64,000 nucleotides of DNA from Cucumis sativus (lineage: Eukaryota; Streptophyta; Magnoliopsida; Cucurbitales; Cucurbitaceae): NCBI RefSeq assembly GCF_000004075.3, contig NC_026657.2, positions 36,256,732-36,320,731 on the forward strand. The letters are read 5' to 3'. A program made the position numbers and the translations under genes. The notes beneath the pieces are model-generated. The model saw nothing but the letters and a program-made list of their open reading frames with translations. It had not been told where the DNA came from and made no database searches. This document shows positions 1 through 11,744 of this stretch, piece after piece (the stretch's first letter is position 1; each line of letters begins with the position of its first letter).

Positions 1-575
1 ATCATACACTATATTTTATGAAGCACTGACACAAATACGAAAGGATACAGTTATATTGTATACATACAATCACTGAAATACAATACAAAAAGCAACACCA
101 AAAATCAGAAATATTGAAATACAATAGAAAAAGGAAAGGTTGGTAGCACACTGGAGTTGAGATCAATTAGAGAAGAAGATTAGAGGGAGAAATATAGAGA
201 TAAATGAAAAACTTCTTCAATAATTCAGTTGAAGATATTCAAGTGGGTTATACTTTGGTGCGATTTTGTGCAGACTAACCCTGAAGATGAAGGTTAGATT
301 ATCATTATTCTAAGGTTTGCTTTTTAGTTTCTTTTTCTTTTAGTTTTAAGCCGAGCAGTGGGCTTTTTAATTAAGTTGCTTAGTTTTAGGTTGGGAAAGA
401 TTAAATGAGCTGCTTTTCTTTTTTTAAGGAAGAGGTCTATCTCCTTCATGTACTGGAAAGGGACACACGTGCATTTTTTGAGGGAAAAAACCCCATATTG
501 TGTATCAAATACATATATGCAATACCAATTCTTTGCCTCATGAAGCATTTATGGAGAAAGTGAAGCGAAGGAAAC
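1..575 (-). other. Intron sequence of the Alr-type gene (start of window)
   Basis: This stretch is AT-rich and shows no coding similarity in either strand. The donor GT at 575-574 closes the last visible exon of the Alr-type gene, so the stretch is most simply read as intron. If that donor were not used, the frame would run on for only a few codons to a stop near 547, giving a truncated protein that lacks the family's C terminus. Confidence 0.6.
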
Positions 576-3203
576 CTGTACAGTGTCATGGCGGGGGGCA
601 CGTGGAAGTGGCTGCACTTTGTAGCCTTTTGATTGCATGACTTCAGCTATTAGGATCATTCCCTGATATCAAGAAACGATGGATAGTAACCTTCAATTTC
701 ACTCCAAAAAAATTCAACCTGAGAGAACTAGGAAGAAGAATCAAAATACCTTGACTGCCTCACCAACCATTTGAGGTGAAAGGAATAATCCTTGAAAAAA
801 AGTCCTCATGATATCACCAGGGGTAGAGCCCGAATCCACCCCCAAGCCGGGTGCTGATAAACGAGCTGCAGCCGCTTTCACCCATTTGGCTCGACCTGCA
901 ATGTATCCACCACAAGGTGCAAGCGTTCCACCAGGATTTTTAATCAAACTTCCTGCAATTAAATCCGCACCCTTCCAACCATTACAGATAGAAATGCTAT
1001 TCATCAACAGGAGAAAGGAGCTTGAGATCACTTACCACAGTTGGAGGTTCAGTGGTTTCCACAAATTCTCCATAACAGTTATCCACCATCACCAAGCAAT
1101 CAGGGTTTTGCATCTGAAAATATTAGCAAATGTATTTTATTTACTGGATAAATCACTTTTAATATAAAAAGAAAAATAATAATATATAAATTTGTTTATT
1201 AAAAAAAACCAGAGAGATGAGAAAGTAGAGAAATTGGAGGGTAAGTGAAAATTAGAGAGACTAGAGTAAGTTTCAGAGATTATTGAGGAAAAGATAAAGA
1301 CAGCAGAAGCAATATTTACGATCTCAATAGTAGGCAAGATGTCATTCTGAAATATCTAATATTCAACCCGGTTACTTGGGATCTGAAGTAAATTCAGAAA
1401 ATGTTTAGGGAAGGGAGGACACTTTATCTGTGAATGACGAACACTTAAAATTACAACGAGAATTGGCTACAAAAATGACTGTCCACTCAATCTAACTCCA
1501 AAAGTTATGATATGCAATCAAAAGACATACCTTGATCAGTCTAATTGCTTTTCCTATTTCATCAACACTTAAACTTCGTCGCCAAGAATAACCACATGAC
1601 CTTTGTATGAGCGCACATTTTGTTTGAGGTTTCAAAGCTCTTGCAAGTTCTTCCCAGTCAAGTCCACCGTCCTCAGCAAGCTGAACAAAATAGCCAAAAA
1701 TTCAATATGATAAAGTTTGAAACCATGCAACATATCTCTTTATATGTATGGATTCTAGTAGCTTACTGGAACTTCTCGATACTCCACTCCAAAATCTTTC
1801 AAGGAACCCAGACCCTGAGAATCTCTTTTCCCAATGACCTCCTCAAGTGTGTCATATGGAGCACCAGCTACTGCCAAAAGCTGATGGTTAAATTAGTTTA
1901 AACCATATTCAACCTTTAGAGATAAATCACAAGATGAAAAATGAATAGATTTATTACTAAGTTATACTCACCTCATCCCCTGGCCTCAAAAGCGCAAATA
2001 AAGCACACGTAATAGCATGAGTACCTGAGAAAAACTGACGAGAGCACAATCATAAATACCAAACTTAGCAACTACTTCTAAACATAAATATAAAGTTAAC
2101 AACTGCTGGAAACCTGTGATCGGACCATTGCAGATTCTGCTCCAACTATCTCAGCAAAAGCATTGTCAAGTGCCTCGCGTCCTCCAGCTTCGTCATGACC
2201 ATAACCAGTGGATCCTCCAAAATGCTGGTTGTGAAATTTTAAGAAACGCCACTCATCAATGAAGTGAAGTGAAATACTCATCGCTTCACAAGAAACAAAT
2301 AAGCCAAGGAGACTGATAATATGTGTACTTTCACAAGATTTTTCAAATCAGTTATATAAAAAATGATGTACAACCACATCAAATAGATTATAAATTCGTT
2401 TTACATTGTGAAATATTGCTTTGCAATAATTTATCTAAATGCGCATAGAATTGATTTACTGACATGAGATCCTAATCGAACATTCTGAAAGGCTTTGAGA
2501 ACTTTAGCAGAATTACGTGCCACCAAATCATCCACTGCCCTGAATTCATACTGCAAGGAGTCTACCGCCCTAACAACCTGCTGATCAACACTTGATACTA
2601 AGCAGCCAGAGACGATATTTAATGTATAGAAAGATCTACATGCTACCTACAAGAACTGAATTCTAGCTTAATTCAATAGTTTTCAACATTGGATCCCTTC
2701 CATAATAAATGTGACATTACAAGAATTGCAAGAAGAAAACAGGATCTTATCAGTGTCACCCGTAATTTTCGACATGGAGATATATCCATAAATTGGATAT
2801 CTATTGATATCTTTTATGAATGCTGATAAAATATTTTTAAAAATGTCACCTATTCAGTTCAATAGTAATAGAAATACTAATAACAACATTCACAACTTTG
2901 GAAGCCGATAGATTAGGCATTAGAGAGATTGGGGTTCCAAGCCATTAGGGAAACAGGAACTTTGGAAGAAAGCAAAATGCAATTAGAAAGGGAGAAAGGA
3001 GTGAGAAGTATTGTTGTTACCTCCGGAGAAAATGGTGTGTCGGAAGTGTAAGGTTTAGGATGAAAGTTAAGGGGTAAGGAAGTGCGGGAGCGAAGGGTTG
3101 CTGCCGGAACAAGAAGGGAAGCTGTGAAATTAGGGGAGGGATGAGAAAGGATAGAGAAGGATAAGCCCCACATCTTCCACAAACTCACCAACTTCGTCTT
3201 CAA
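576..3203 (-). CDS. Alr-type PLP-dependent lyase (cystathionine beta-lyase family / aluminium-resistance protein), 3' end beyond window
   Basis: Nine exons on the minus strand join in frame: 3203-3021, 2577-2464, 2224-2114, 2034-1972, 1880-1767, 1680-1531, 1113-1036, 971-750 and 662-576 (374 codons, all GT-AG). The protein belongs to the fold-type I PLP family known as Alr/COG4100, annotated as methionine gamma-lyase-like or 'cystathionine beta-lyase involved in aluminium resistance'; its true substrate is unclear. Visible motifs in order are TGYGHDEAGGREALD, SGTHAITCALF, VAGAPYDTLEEVIG, QRSCGYSWRRSL, VDNCYGEFVE and AGSLIKNPGGT, whose Lys should carry PLP. The first 50 or so residues are rich in Ser, Thr, Pro and Leu with few acidic residues, like a plastid transit peptide; a second Met (MWGLS) at codon 11 could also be the start. 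After codon 374 a GT donor follows. The family's last stretch (about 90 residues) is not found in bases 1-575, so the final exon or exons lie off the left edge. Confidence 0.9.
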
Positions 3204-5624
3204 AATCAGACAAAATCACCCAAAACACAAAAATAACAATATGATTCACATTCACCTCTTTCTCTAAATTTATTTGTTGGCCACAATTTTGCATATGAAA
3301 TATCACACCTTTAATCTCAATATTTAAACCTCTTTTTCCATATATTTTCTATCTTCCCTTCCCAACAACAACCAAACCAAATTTCAATAATTTTATAACT
3401 ACAAATGTTTTAACATTTTGCTTACATATGCTTAGAAAGAAGGTGAAAAATCACATGAAAATAAGTGTTCGTTTCCACATAAATATAATATAAATAAAAA
3501 TATTATTTACGCATAAAAATATTATGTGATTGCATCGTCGGCATACCTTGATCATCAACATATGTGATCGTTAATGTTAAATGAATGATTGCTTGCATTA
3601 ACAGCATATGGATCACTCAATTATCGTTTTGCAATTTTTGTTTTGCTCATATCTTCGTCGATACAACTCAGTTTTTGCTAAATCATGACTCATTTTTTGA
3701 AAAATTTCTTGTGTTGTTGTTGCATGCAAATTTTTGGTACCTCTTCCATATATATATATTGCAATCACACAAGTTTAGGTTTAGAAATTGGGCAAAGTTT
3801 ATACAATCCACACAAGACCCTTTAAAATCAAATCCCATTTTACTTTAAGTTGAGTTTTAAAGTGCTTTTTTTTTTCTTTTTTAGGCGATTTTATAGTTAA
3901 TTAACAACTCAATAATCAATAATGAAGAACTATCTTTAATAATCCATAATCACCCCGAATACAAATATACTTTTCATAGGCTACACCTTTTATCCCACTG
4001 ATGAAGAACTATCGACTTTCTATCTTTATCACAAAATAGTTGGGGATTTCATACCTTCAATAGCGTTACTGATGATAGACATTTACATAAAAGAACCTCT
4101 TCAAATATGACAATAATATGGAGGAATTGATGGTCAATGGTGTAACGCTTGAGATTAGGAGGGTGACATGAATGAACCGGTATCACATATGAATGAGAGA
4201 GATCCTGAGAACATGAAAGTAATGTTAAGAAATACTTAAAATAATTAAAAGTTAATACATATACCAACAATGTACACCTTCCTTTTTGATAACTTGATCG
4301 TAAGAACTTCAAATAACTAGTTAACAAAGTAATGTGGTCGAAAGATATCATGACGAGGCTTCATGAAATATGGTACGTATAAATTAAAAAATATATATTA
4401 TTATTTTATACACGGTTGATAAATAGTTTCTTCATTTTTCTTTTATTATAATTGTCTTTCAAAGTTTTTAATCTTGTATGTATATGAAATTATTATAATT
4501 GTATGTTATATTATTGATCAAAAGTTTTGTAACAATCTTCCTAACAAGAGACTTTGTTTTTTTATAGCCCAACAATGGAAATGAAAGCATCATATCAAAA
4601 CTATTCAACTGAAGACGAAGAGGCATTATTTGCAAAAGAGAATAAAATGATTTAAATCATGATAATGAATGGTACTAGATCGATCGTCAAAGTTTATAAC
4701 ATACATATATGTGAGTCTAATTGACTATCCATAAACATTTCAATGATGAACTTTTATTTTTATTCATCATTTTCACAAATTCATAATTTTGCAGATATGA
4801 TGGTTTGTGGCATCCATCATTCAACTTGAAGCACATACAAATCTTTCTTCATTTGTATTGTAGTGTAAGTGAAAAATAGATAAATGTCAATCTTTCCATT
4901 GATTTAGTTTAGAGATGACCTATATATAAATGACCAAATTCTTTTCAATAAGTAAAATTATTATTGGAATGAGTCAGAGGAGAGAGCTAAAGATTGTGTC
5001 ATTTCCATCAACAAACTATTTACACTGAATTTGTATTTGAAGTAAACACTTAGATTCTAGAAAATAGTTTCAAATACAGGTGTCCTTTTTACATGATTAA
5101 AATTGTGCATGATATAAAATGTAATGAAGTAATTAAATTTGAATATCAATGAATGAAAAATTGAAAACAACTATGAAAAGAAGTGTTCTATAAGAGAATG
5201 TTTTTCTTTTTATGAGTTATAGAACTTTACATTTTTAATAAAAATACCCTACATATATGCTTCACATAAAGAAAAATTTAGTGAAAATATCTACCTATAT
5301 ATAAAACATATATATATATAAGGTAATTTGATTTCTTTCTCTCAGAGGGGACATGGTGTCGTTATAAATTTGTATATTAATTATGTTTTCTACTAAATAT
5401 ACAAAATTTTGTAAGCATATTGTAAATATATATTTTTCGTGCCTTAATTTAAAAAAAAGTCTGCCAATTGCTTCAACTTCTCACCCATTGTTATTGTAAG
5501 TATAAAACGACATAAACTAAAGTTTTCAAAGACTATAAGCAAACAAAATCTCTGGAGTATAATGTGATTTTTTTTTAAAGATTCATTTCAATAGATGCAA
5601 TAACAAATAGATAAGAAAGACAGC
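3204..5624. other. Intergenic spacer, 5' side of the Alr-type gene
   Basis: AT-rich DNA upstream of the Alr-type gene. The ORFs here are short, biased towards Phe, Ile, Asn and Lys, and match nothing I know. A short piece near 5470-5505 resembles the 3' part of the SINE-like element at 5625. No gene is supported. Confidence 0.6.
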
Positions 5625-5713
5625 ATGAACTTAACTCAATTGGCATATATGTACTTGCGCGCAAGAGGTCGTCGGTTCAACTTCTCACTCCTACATTTAA
5701 TTACAATACATTT
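5625..5713 (+). repeat. tRNA-derived SINE-like element, copy 1
   Basis: An A-box-like stretch (TTAACTCAATTGGCA, 5631-5645) is followed about 30 bp later by a B-box-like GGTTCAA (5674-5680), the internal Pol III promoter layout of tRNA-derived SINEs. From AAGAGGTC through the B box to the ATTACAATAC motif it matches copy 2 at 8628-8720. It does not fold into a tRNA cloverleaf with a matching acceptor stem, so it is not a tRNA gene. Confidence 0.5.
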
Positions 5714-8627
5714 CCATAATTTTTTATTTTATTTTAATAAATTTCACCACTATAATAATTATACAAATTTCACCGCTCTGAGTGTGATTGTTTCATACAT
5801 ATTTTGCACATATTTTTATGCCTCAAGTGCAAGCAACTTTGATTTGTTGGCTTCTTCTTCAACATTGCAATAGCATGGATTTCCAATAGTGCCATCAATA
5901 TTGAAATTATTGTCTTTAAATTTTTCATATAAACTTCCATAATTTCCACCAACAATTTTTCGTACAACAATTTAAAATTGTTCATGAGATTTATGTGATA
6001 TTAATCACCAAACATTTGTGAAACAAAGTAAATAATTTTACCAAACAAGTTCTCACAAAATAAAATTAAATAAACCAACATATAAAACTGGAGACATTAT
6101 TCTTTTAGGCTTGAAATGTAAAATGTCACGAGAACATTAGGCTTAATACAATATGCATACACAATGTACAAAAATAAGCCAATAATGATAGAAATATTAC
6201 AATATTTATAACTTATTATCAAATATACACTTGTATTAATACAAAATTAGTGCAGAACATCAAACAATAATCCACTACACATATGTCAAACGGTGAACTC
6301 ATGTAAAATTTATATAAGTGGATTATTTTTTTCTTTTATTAAAATCTTGCCAAAGGGAAAAACTCAAATGTCATTTTCTAAGATTGTTAATTATATACTA
6401 ATTAAAGTACATAACAACCCACTAAAATTTAGAATCACTTGAAACACTTCATGCAAATATTGGTCCAATGAAAACTAAAAATAATATTCATGATTTGCAC
6501 ACAGAACACCATTGTGGAATAATATACATATATATGAAATTCTAAAACAGAATCAACATGATCCAACAGCAAATCGATATATGAATATTTCCTCAATTTC
6601 TCAATTTTAGTAATTTGAAATCTCATGAAAGATAAATAACGAGGTTTTCAATATTATCATAAAAGATAAATTTGTCTTAAGATTATTGACAGTATTATCA
6701 AATTGTTATGAAGATTATCATCACAAATTTATAGAAACTCGTGTATGCATTATAGATTTGAGCCCAATGAATTCATATTGTCTCCTTAAAACAAATTTAC
6801 TCAATCTAGTGCTTGAGTTTTGAGAGTAATTGTCTCTTAGAATATAAGATATCAACTTCCTTCTAAAAGTAGTACCCCGTCTAGAAGATCAACAAACGAA
6901 ACTTTGTGGATCAACCCAACGTCAAGATTATGGATAATAAAAAGAAATGTTTTTATAACCAAATAGAAAATGATTTATTTATACACTTATTCGTGGCCAT
7001 TCGAAAAGTCGGGTCTTTTTCTATAATTTAGTTATTAATTTTCATGATGTGATGCGTCCACTCATGATGCATCAATTCATGAAGAAACACAAACAATTAC
7101 CATTTATTCCAACAAGTTCTATGATGAGAAATGAGCAAGGATGAAATGGAATGACAAAATGGGACAATATATATAGTTGGAGATGAGATTATTAAATGAT
7201 GCCACGAAGACTTTGCAACCAAAAAATTCCAAGAATCCCTTAAAATGACGGACTCAGTTGAGAACACAAATCAGAAGAAAAATGATCCATATCAAAAGCA
7301 AATTTGATAGTCACAATTAGTACATGAAAATCTACTAACTACAGTAAATACACCATAGATATGAAGAGACTACTTTTAAAAATAAGAGAGAGATATGAAC
7401 AAAACCATCAGCAAGAGAATATAAATTATGAAGGAGTCAACCATAATTAGAACAATAATGAGGAAAAGAAAATAAAATTTTAGAACAGAAGTACCAATGA
7501 AAATTTTCAGCAAAGAATGCACAATGGTAATTTTCAGCAAACACTGAACAACCAATATCCTCAAATATAACAACAAATAAATGCAAGGCAACTGCAAGAA
7601 ATCAGAATAATTTTGATGCCAAAAACAATGTCGACAAAAGGGTGTTGACCACCTTTCACCGACGCAACATTGCTGGCATTAGTGAAAAATCATTTCGACG
7701 TCGCAGAAAGTTTAAAATTAAATTTAATATCTTCAATTTCCAACGTCATTTAATATCTTCAATTTTCGTGACACGACGTCGGGAAGGAAAGGGCTCCTGA
7801 CGTTTTCGAAGACGAACAAGAAAGTTCACTCTATTTCTTTCCCCTTCAACACACAAGGGGTTGTAAAATGAAAGAAGAGAAAGAGGGAGAGGAGGAGATC
7901 CATACTGTCGTTCGTCCTTCTTTGTCGCCGCCACCATTAGAGTGTCATCTTCCCCTCTTTCTCCTCTGTCACTATTTCTCACTCTCCCTCCCTCCTTTCC
8001 TCCACTTTCTCTCTCCCTCTCTGAATCGCCCATCTGCCTTTCTCATTCTTGCTACTTTCTCTCTTTCTCTCTAAATCGTTCAACTTCGTCCCTTCTTCAA
8101 TTTATTAGCGAGTTTCTTTTGATTTGTCTCCTTCTTGACTCTTTAATTAGAGATTGATCGAACTTCCAAGTTTAGTCTCTCGATGGATTAATCATTATAA
8201 ATCATCTCTAAATTGAATTTGTTTTTTGAAATATTGGGAAGTAAAAGAATGGAATGGTGAATGTCGACGTGAGCAAATGAATGGTGAAAAAATAACAGAG
8301 ACATGAAAAACCATAAAAAATTTGTAAATGGACCTCATCATCGAAAAATAAAGTTAGAGTGAAATCGAGAACCTCTAGCCCTATTGTGCTCATAAATCTC
8401 CAATGCCCACTCTTGAATGTAGCATCTGTCTATTCTTAGGCACTAGGGTAGAGATGCAGGAGTGGCAAGAGAAAGTCTGCGGGCGATAAGGATATTTCTT
8501 GCATGTTCACCGAGAAGACTCTTCTTCAAACATGCAAGGAACTGTTTGGGAGGCAAGGTGAAAGCCCAACCATTCAACGAAGCCAAAGAGAGGAATGAAA
8601 AGGGTTTTAGAGGCAATGCGTGTGCCA
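5714..8627. other. Intergenic spacer with CT-rich tract and possible DNA-transposon remnant
   Basis: No gene is supported. Around 7640-7800 the motif CGACGTCG or close variants recurs (cgacgcaac, cgacgtcgcag, cgacgtcggg), resembling the subterminal repeats of plant CACTA elements, but no CACTA terminus was found. Bases 7900-8080 form a strongly pyrimidine-rich tract, which explains the low-complexity Ser/Leu/Pro ORFs there. Confidence 0.4.
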
Positions 8628-8720
8628 ACGCTCAACTGTAATCTGTATATTCTTGTTGACAAGAGGTCTCGGGTTCAAATCTACATCCACATTTATTACA
8701 ATACCTTTGCAAAAAAAAAA
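8628..8720 (+). repeat. tRNA-derived SINE-like element, copy 2, with A-run
   Basis: It shares with copy 1 (5625-5713) the block from AAGAGGTC through the B box GGTTCAA (8672-8678) to ATTTATTACAATAC. Its right end is an uninterrupted run of about ten A's (8711-8720), as expected for a SINE 3' tail. The A-box region is weaker than in copy 1. The family assignment is inferred from these two copies and the copy at 14341. Confidence 0.5.
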
Positions 8721-9010
8721 CCTTCAACGAAACGAATGACACAAATTTCAAAGATTTGGAGAGAAAGAGAACCCCATTAGGAGAAGAAATCGAACATAAC
8801 AAAAAAGAACGAAATAACTTCGAAGATGAAAACGACCACAAACCCAAACCCAATCGTTTTGGAGAGGAAGACGAAAAGAGAAGTGGGAGTAGAGGAAGAA
8901 CACGAGAAGCATGAGGAAGTTTAAGGATGAAGTAAAAATGGATTACCGTGGATTTCGGGGAGGGTTACAGCGATGAAGGAAAAATTGGGAGGCTATATGG
9001 ATAAATGGGC

Positions 9011-9046
9011 TATTATGGAAACCCTAAAACTAGAGTTTCCATAATA
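9011..9046. repeat. 12-bp perfect inverted repeat (short hairpin)
   Basis: TATTATGGAAAC (9011-9022) and its exact reverse complement GTTTCCATAATA (9035-9046) flank a 12-base loop. The right arm overlaps the start of the tandem repeat at 9037. It could be the foldback end of a small transposon, but no second terminus was located. Confidence 0.6.
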
Positions 9047-9187
9047 TAGGCCCAAACAAGAAGTGAACTATTATAACACTCTATATATATTTAAGAAAAC
9101 ATGGGTTGATTTTTCATAATATGGGCCCAAACAAGGAGTGGGCTATTATAACACACTCTATATATATTTAAGAAAACGTGGGTTTCA
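9037..9187. repeat. Tandem duplication, two diverged copies of about 75 bp
   Basis: Copy 1 (about 9037-9109) and copy 2 (about 9111-9187) share, in order, CATAATAT, GGCCCAAACAAG, CTATTATAACAC, CTATATATATTTAAGAAAAC and TGGGTT, with a handful of substitutions and a 2-bp insertion. The divergence shows the duplication is not recent. Confidence 0.85.
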
Positions 9188-11660
9188 TGTATTTGTTGAA
9201 GAGACGTAATTAATTCAATTTAACCAAATTTGAGTTTTTCGATGCATTTTGGTTTAAATCAAACGTATAAAGCAAAAGAGGAAAATGTGTCTCTCGACTT
9301 TATTGCGTCAACATTCCTAATATGATGTCTAACCGTATTCTTAATGTGCGACACGTCCCTTAATTCATTATAGAGATACATTCATTGTAAATGTACATCT
9401 CGTCCAATAATCGCAAAAAAACAACCATTCATTTTTCTAAATTGTTTCAAAAACATTTTTTTCTTTTATTCATCCACCGTTTTCATTTTTTAAATTCAAG
9501 TGAAATTCTATATATAAACAAAGCTATATGTTAAGTTTTCAAAACGGGATTTGATTTTTAAAAACCATAAATACAAAAAAATTTATTAGAAAATTGATAA
9601 AAATTATATGAACCGAACTAATGTTTATAAACTTAATTAATCTTTTTTTAAAATAATAAAATGAGACTATTATTTTAAAAAAAAGTTAGACAAATTTTAT
9701 AAATTTACTAGTGATATTGGATTCCACGAAGAATTCAAGTGTGTTTAAGCTATAGTGTGGAAGTTTGGAGAGTAAAAAAAGTTCAAAAGTTCTTTTTTTA
9801 AAAAAAAAAGAAAAAAAAAAAAAGAAGCCAATGGATAATAATTTGATTCTTTTTAAGCCATTTTAAAATATATGTGATTTTGCTTCCTTCTAATTTCTTA
9901 TTATTGTATTCACGTTTTCTTAATAAAATATTTGTCAAATTCTAAAACAAAAGAAACAAGTATTTAAAAATTATTTTTAAAAATTGTGTTTGATACTCCT
10001 TTTATTTTTTAAATGTGAAGCTTATAAAAACAGTACTTAAATTGCTCGGAAAGTTACTGCAAATAAAAAAGATATTTACAAACTTTTGGATCCTATCGAT
10101 TTGAAAATTTTATAATATATCAGTTATTAGCGACAGATATGAAATTTTGCTATATTTTGTAAATATTTTGGTTTAGGTGGTTATATTTTAAAATACCCTT
10201 GATTTCTCTATGAGATAAACTATTGTATTCAAACATTTTTTTAAAGAAAAACAAATAACAACAAGGGTTTTTTCTCAAAAATAGAAAAAATTCCATAAAT
10301 TATTAACACTTCAAATAACAAAATCACTAAAAGACAAATTCATTATACTTTATTTTTCTATAAGAGTAAACATTTTGTCAAATGTACGTTCTATTTTTTA
10401 CAATACTTCTAACAAATAAATTGAAAAGTGACATGACAATTTATAATTGGTCCAAAAATATTTCTGATCAATTTTTAAAAAAATTATATTGGTCTTGTTT
10501 GGTAACAATTTATTTTTTAATTAAACTTATAGATACTACTCTCACCTCTAAATTTTTTCACTTGTTATTTACATTTTAGGGATGACCTTAGGTTCTCCCT
10601 AAGACAGAGACTCCCTCTGTGAAGAACTTGTGCTCCCTTCAAGTTTATGAGGCTCCCTGTCACATTGTGTTGTTTATTTTCCATTGAACAAAATCCCCTT
10701 TGTTCTTTGAATTACTTATGCTCTCTCTAAGCTTAGATAATCTTTTCTCAATGAATCACATTTGGAAAATAGTAAGGAGAATGAAGTGTGTCTTTCAATA
10801 CATGTAATGTTCCTTTCTTCTAGCACAAGTTGAAACAACTACAACAAGATAATACAAATGTTGTTCTTAAGCCAAATTGAACGAACCATCCTAACCAAAG
10901 GACTAAGTGTGTCCTTTAAATATGCATAGTGAAATCATAGTAACCAACAACCTTAACGTTTATAGCAACCATCCATAGAATAAAGGAAGATGTCAATATA
11001 GGAGAAATTGAAAAGAAAACCACCGATAAAGAAAGTGTCTTGCAAATAAACATGTGTGTAGAACATCACATTTTTTAAACAACAACGATATAATGAAATT
11101 TTTTGATATCTGAAGTCATAAAACAAATATTGTCAATCTTATAAAACCAAATAACTTCAAATAAATCTATCACTGTACTTATAGGTAGAGTTGTTTTTTT
11201 CTTGAGATATTAACAATTTCAATTCATACATTAATTTGAAACAATACTTTAATGGGTTTTTCAAGTTCAAACGCATTTTTTGAAACTTTTTACTAGTTCA
11301 AGATATTTTAAAACAAAACTTTAATCGTTTCATCTAAAATTAACAGTAAATGTATTTTTTAACTTTTTGTTAGTTTGAGAATATTTTTTAAACTTCTTAA
11401 AGTTGAATATTTTTTTATGTAAAATGCAAAATATTTTTTTATAATTTACCCAATGAAATATATATTATCAACCTCGATGTGAAATCATTGCTCTCAAAAA
11501 TAAAATAAAAGGAAAAAGAAAAAAAAGAAGAAGAAAGAAAGAAGAATAATGAATTTGAGTATTGAGAAACGAAAAGGATAGGAAGTAAATGAGAAAAACC
11601 TTTAGTTGTCCGTGCGCTTGTGTTAATTTTGACGTCGAAGAAACAGCCAAATTCTCCGCA
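9188..11660. other. Intergenic spacer upstream of ULT1
   Basis: AT-rich, with homopolymer A and T runs (for example 9790-9825) and no convincing ORF. Bases 10570-10960 are less AT-rich and look like an old repeat, but I cannot name it. No gene is supported. Confidence 0.5.
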
Positions 11661-11674
11661 ACAAAATCCCTTAT

Positions 11675-11700
11675 TTGTATATAAGAGAAGAATATATAAG
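11675..11700 (+). promoter_or_regulatory. TATA-like elements upstream of ULT1
   Basis: Two TATATAAG boxes (beginning near 11678 and 11692) lie 45-70 bp before the ULT1 start codon at 11745. The spacing allows a short 5' leader. The assignment is by motif and position only. Confidence 0.4.
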
Positions 11701-11744
11701 CATAGGATTATATTATATTATTGTTGGGAGATTGATGAATAATA

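Noticed and set aside
7746..8157. Several overlapping ORFs on both strands
   Set aside because: They are readings of a pyrimidine-rich tract (Ser, Leu, Pro on one strand; Glu, Arg, Gly on the other) without domain content.
8628..8720. tRNA gene suggested by the GGGTTCAAATC B-box
   Set aside because: No acceptor stem, D-arm or anticodon arm can be paired; the A-run and the second copy fit a SINE-like element.
11468..11650. Minus-strand ORF just upstream of ULT1
   Set aside because: Low-complexity Phe/Leu reading of an A-rich tract, with no recognisable motif and overlap with the ULT1 promoter.
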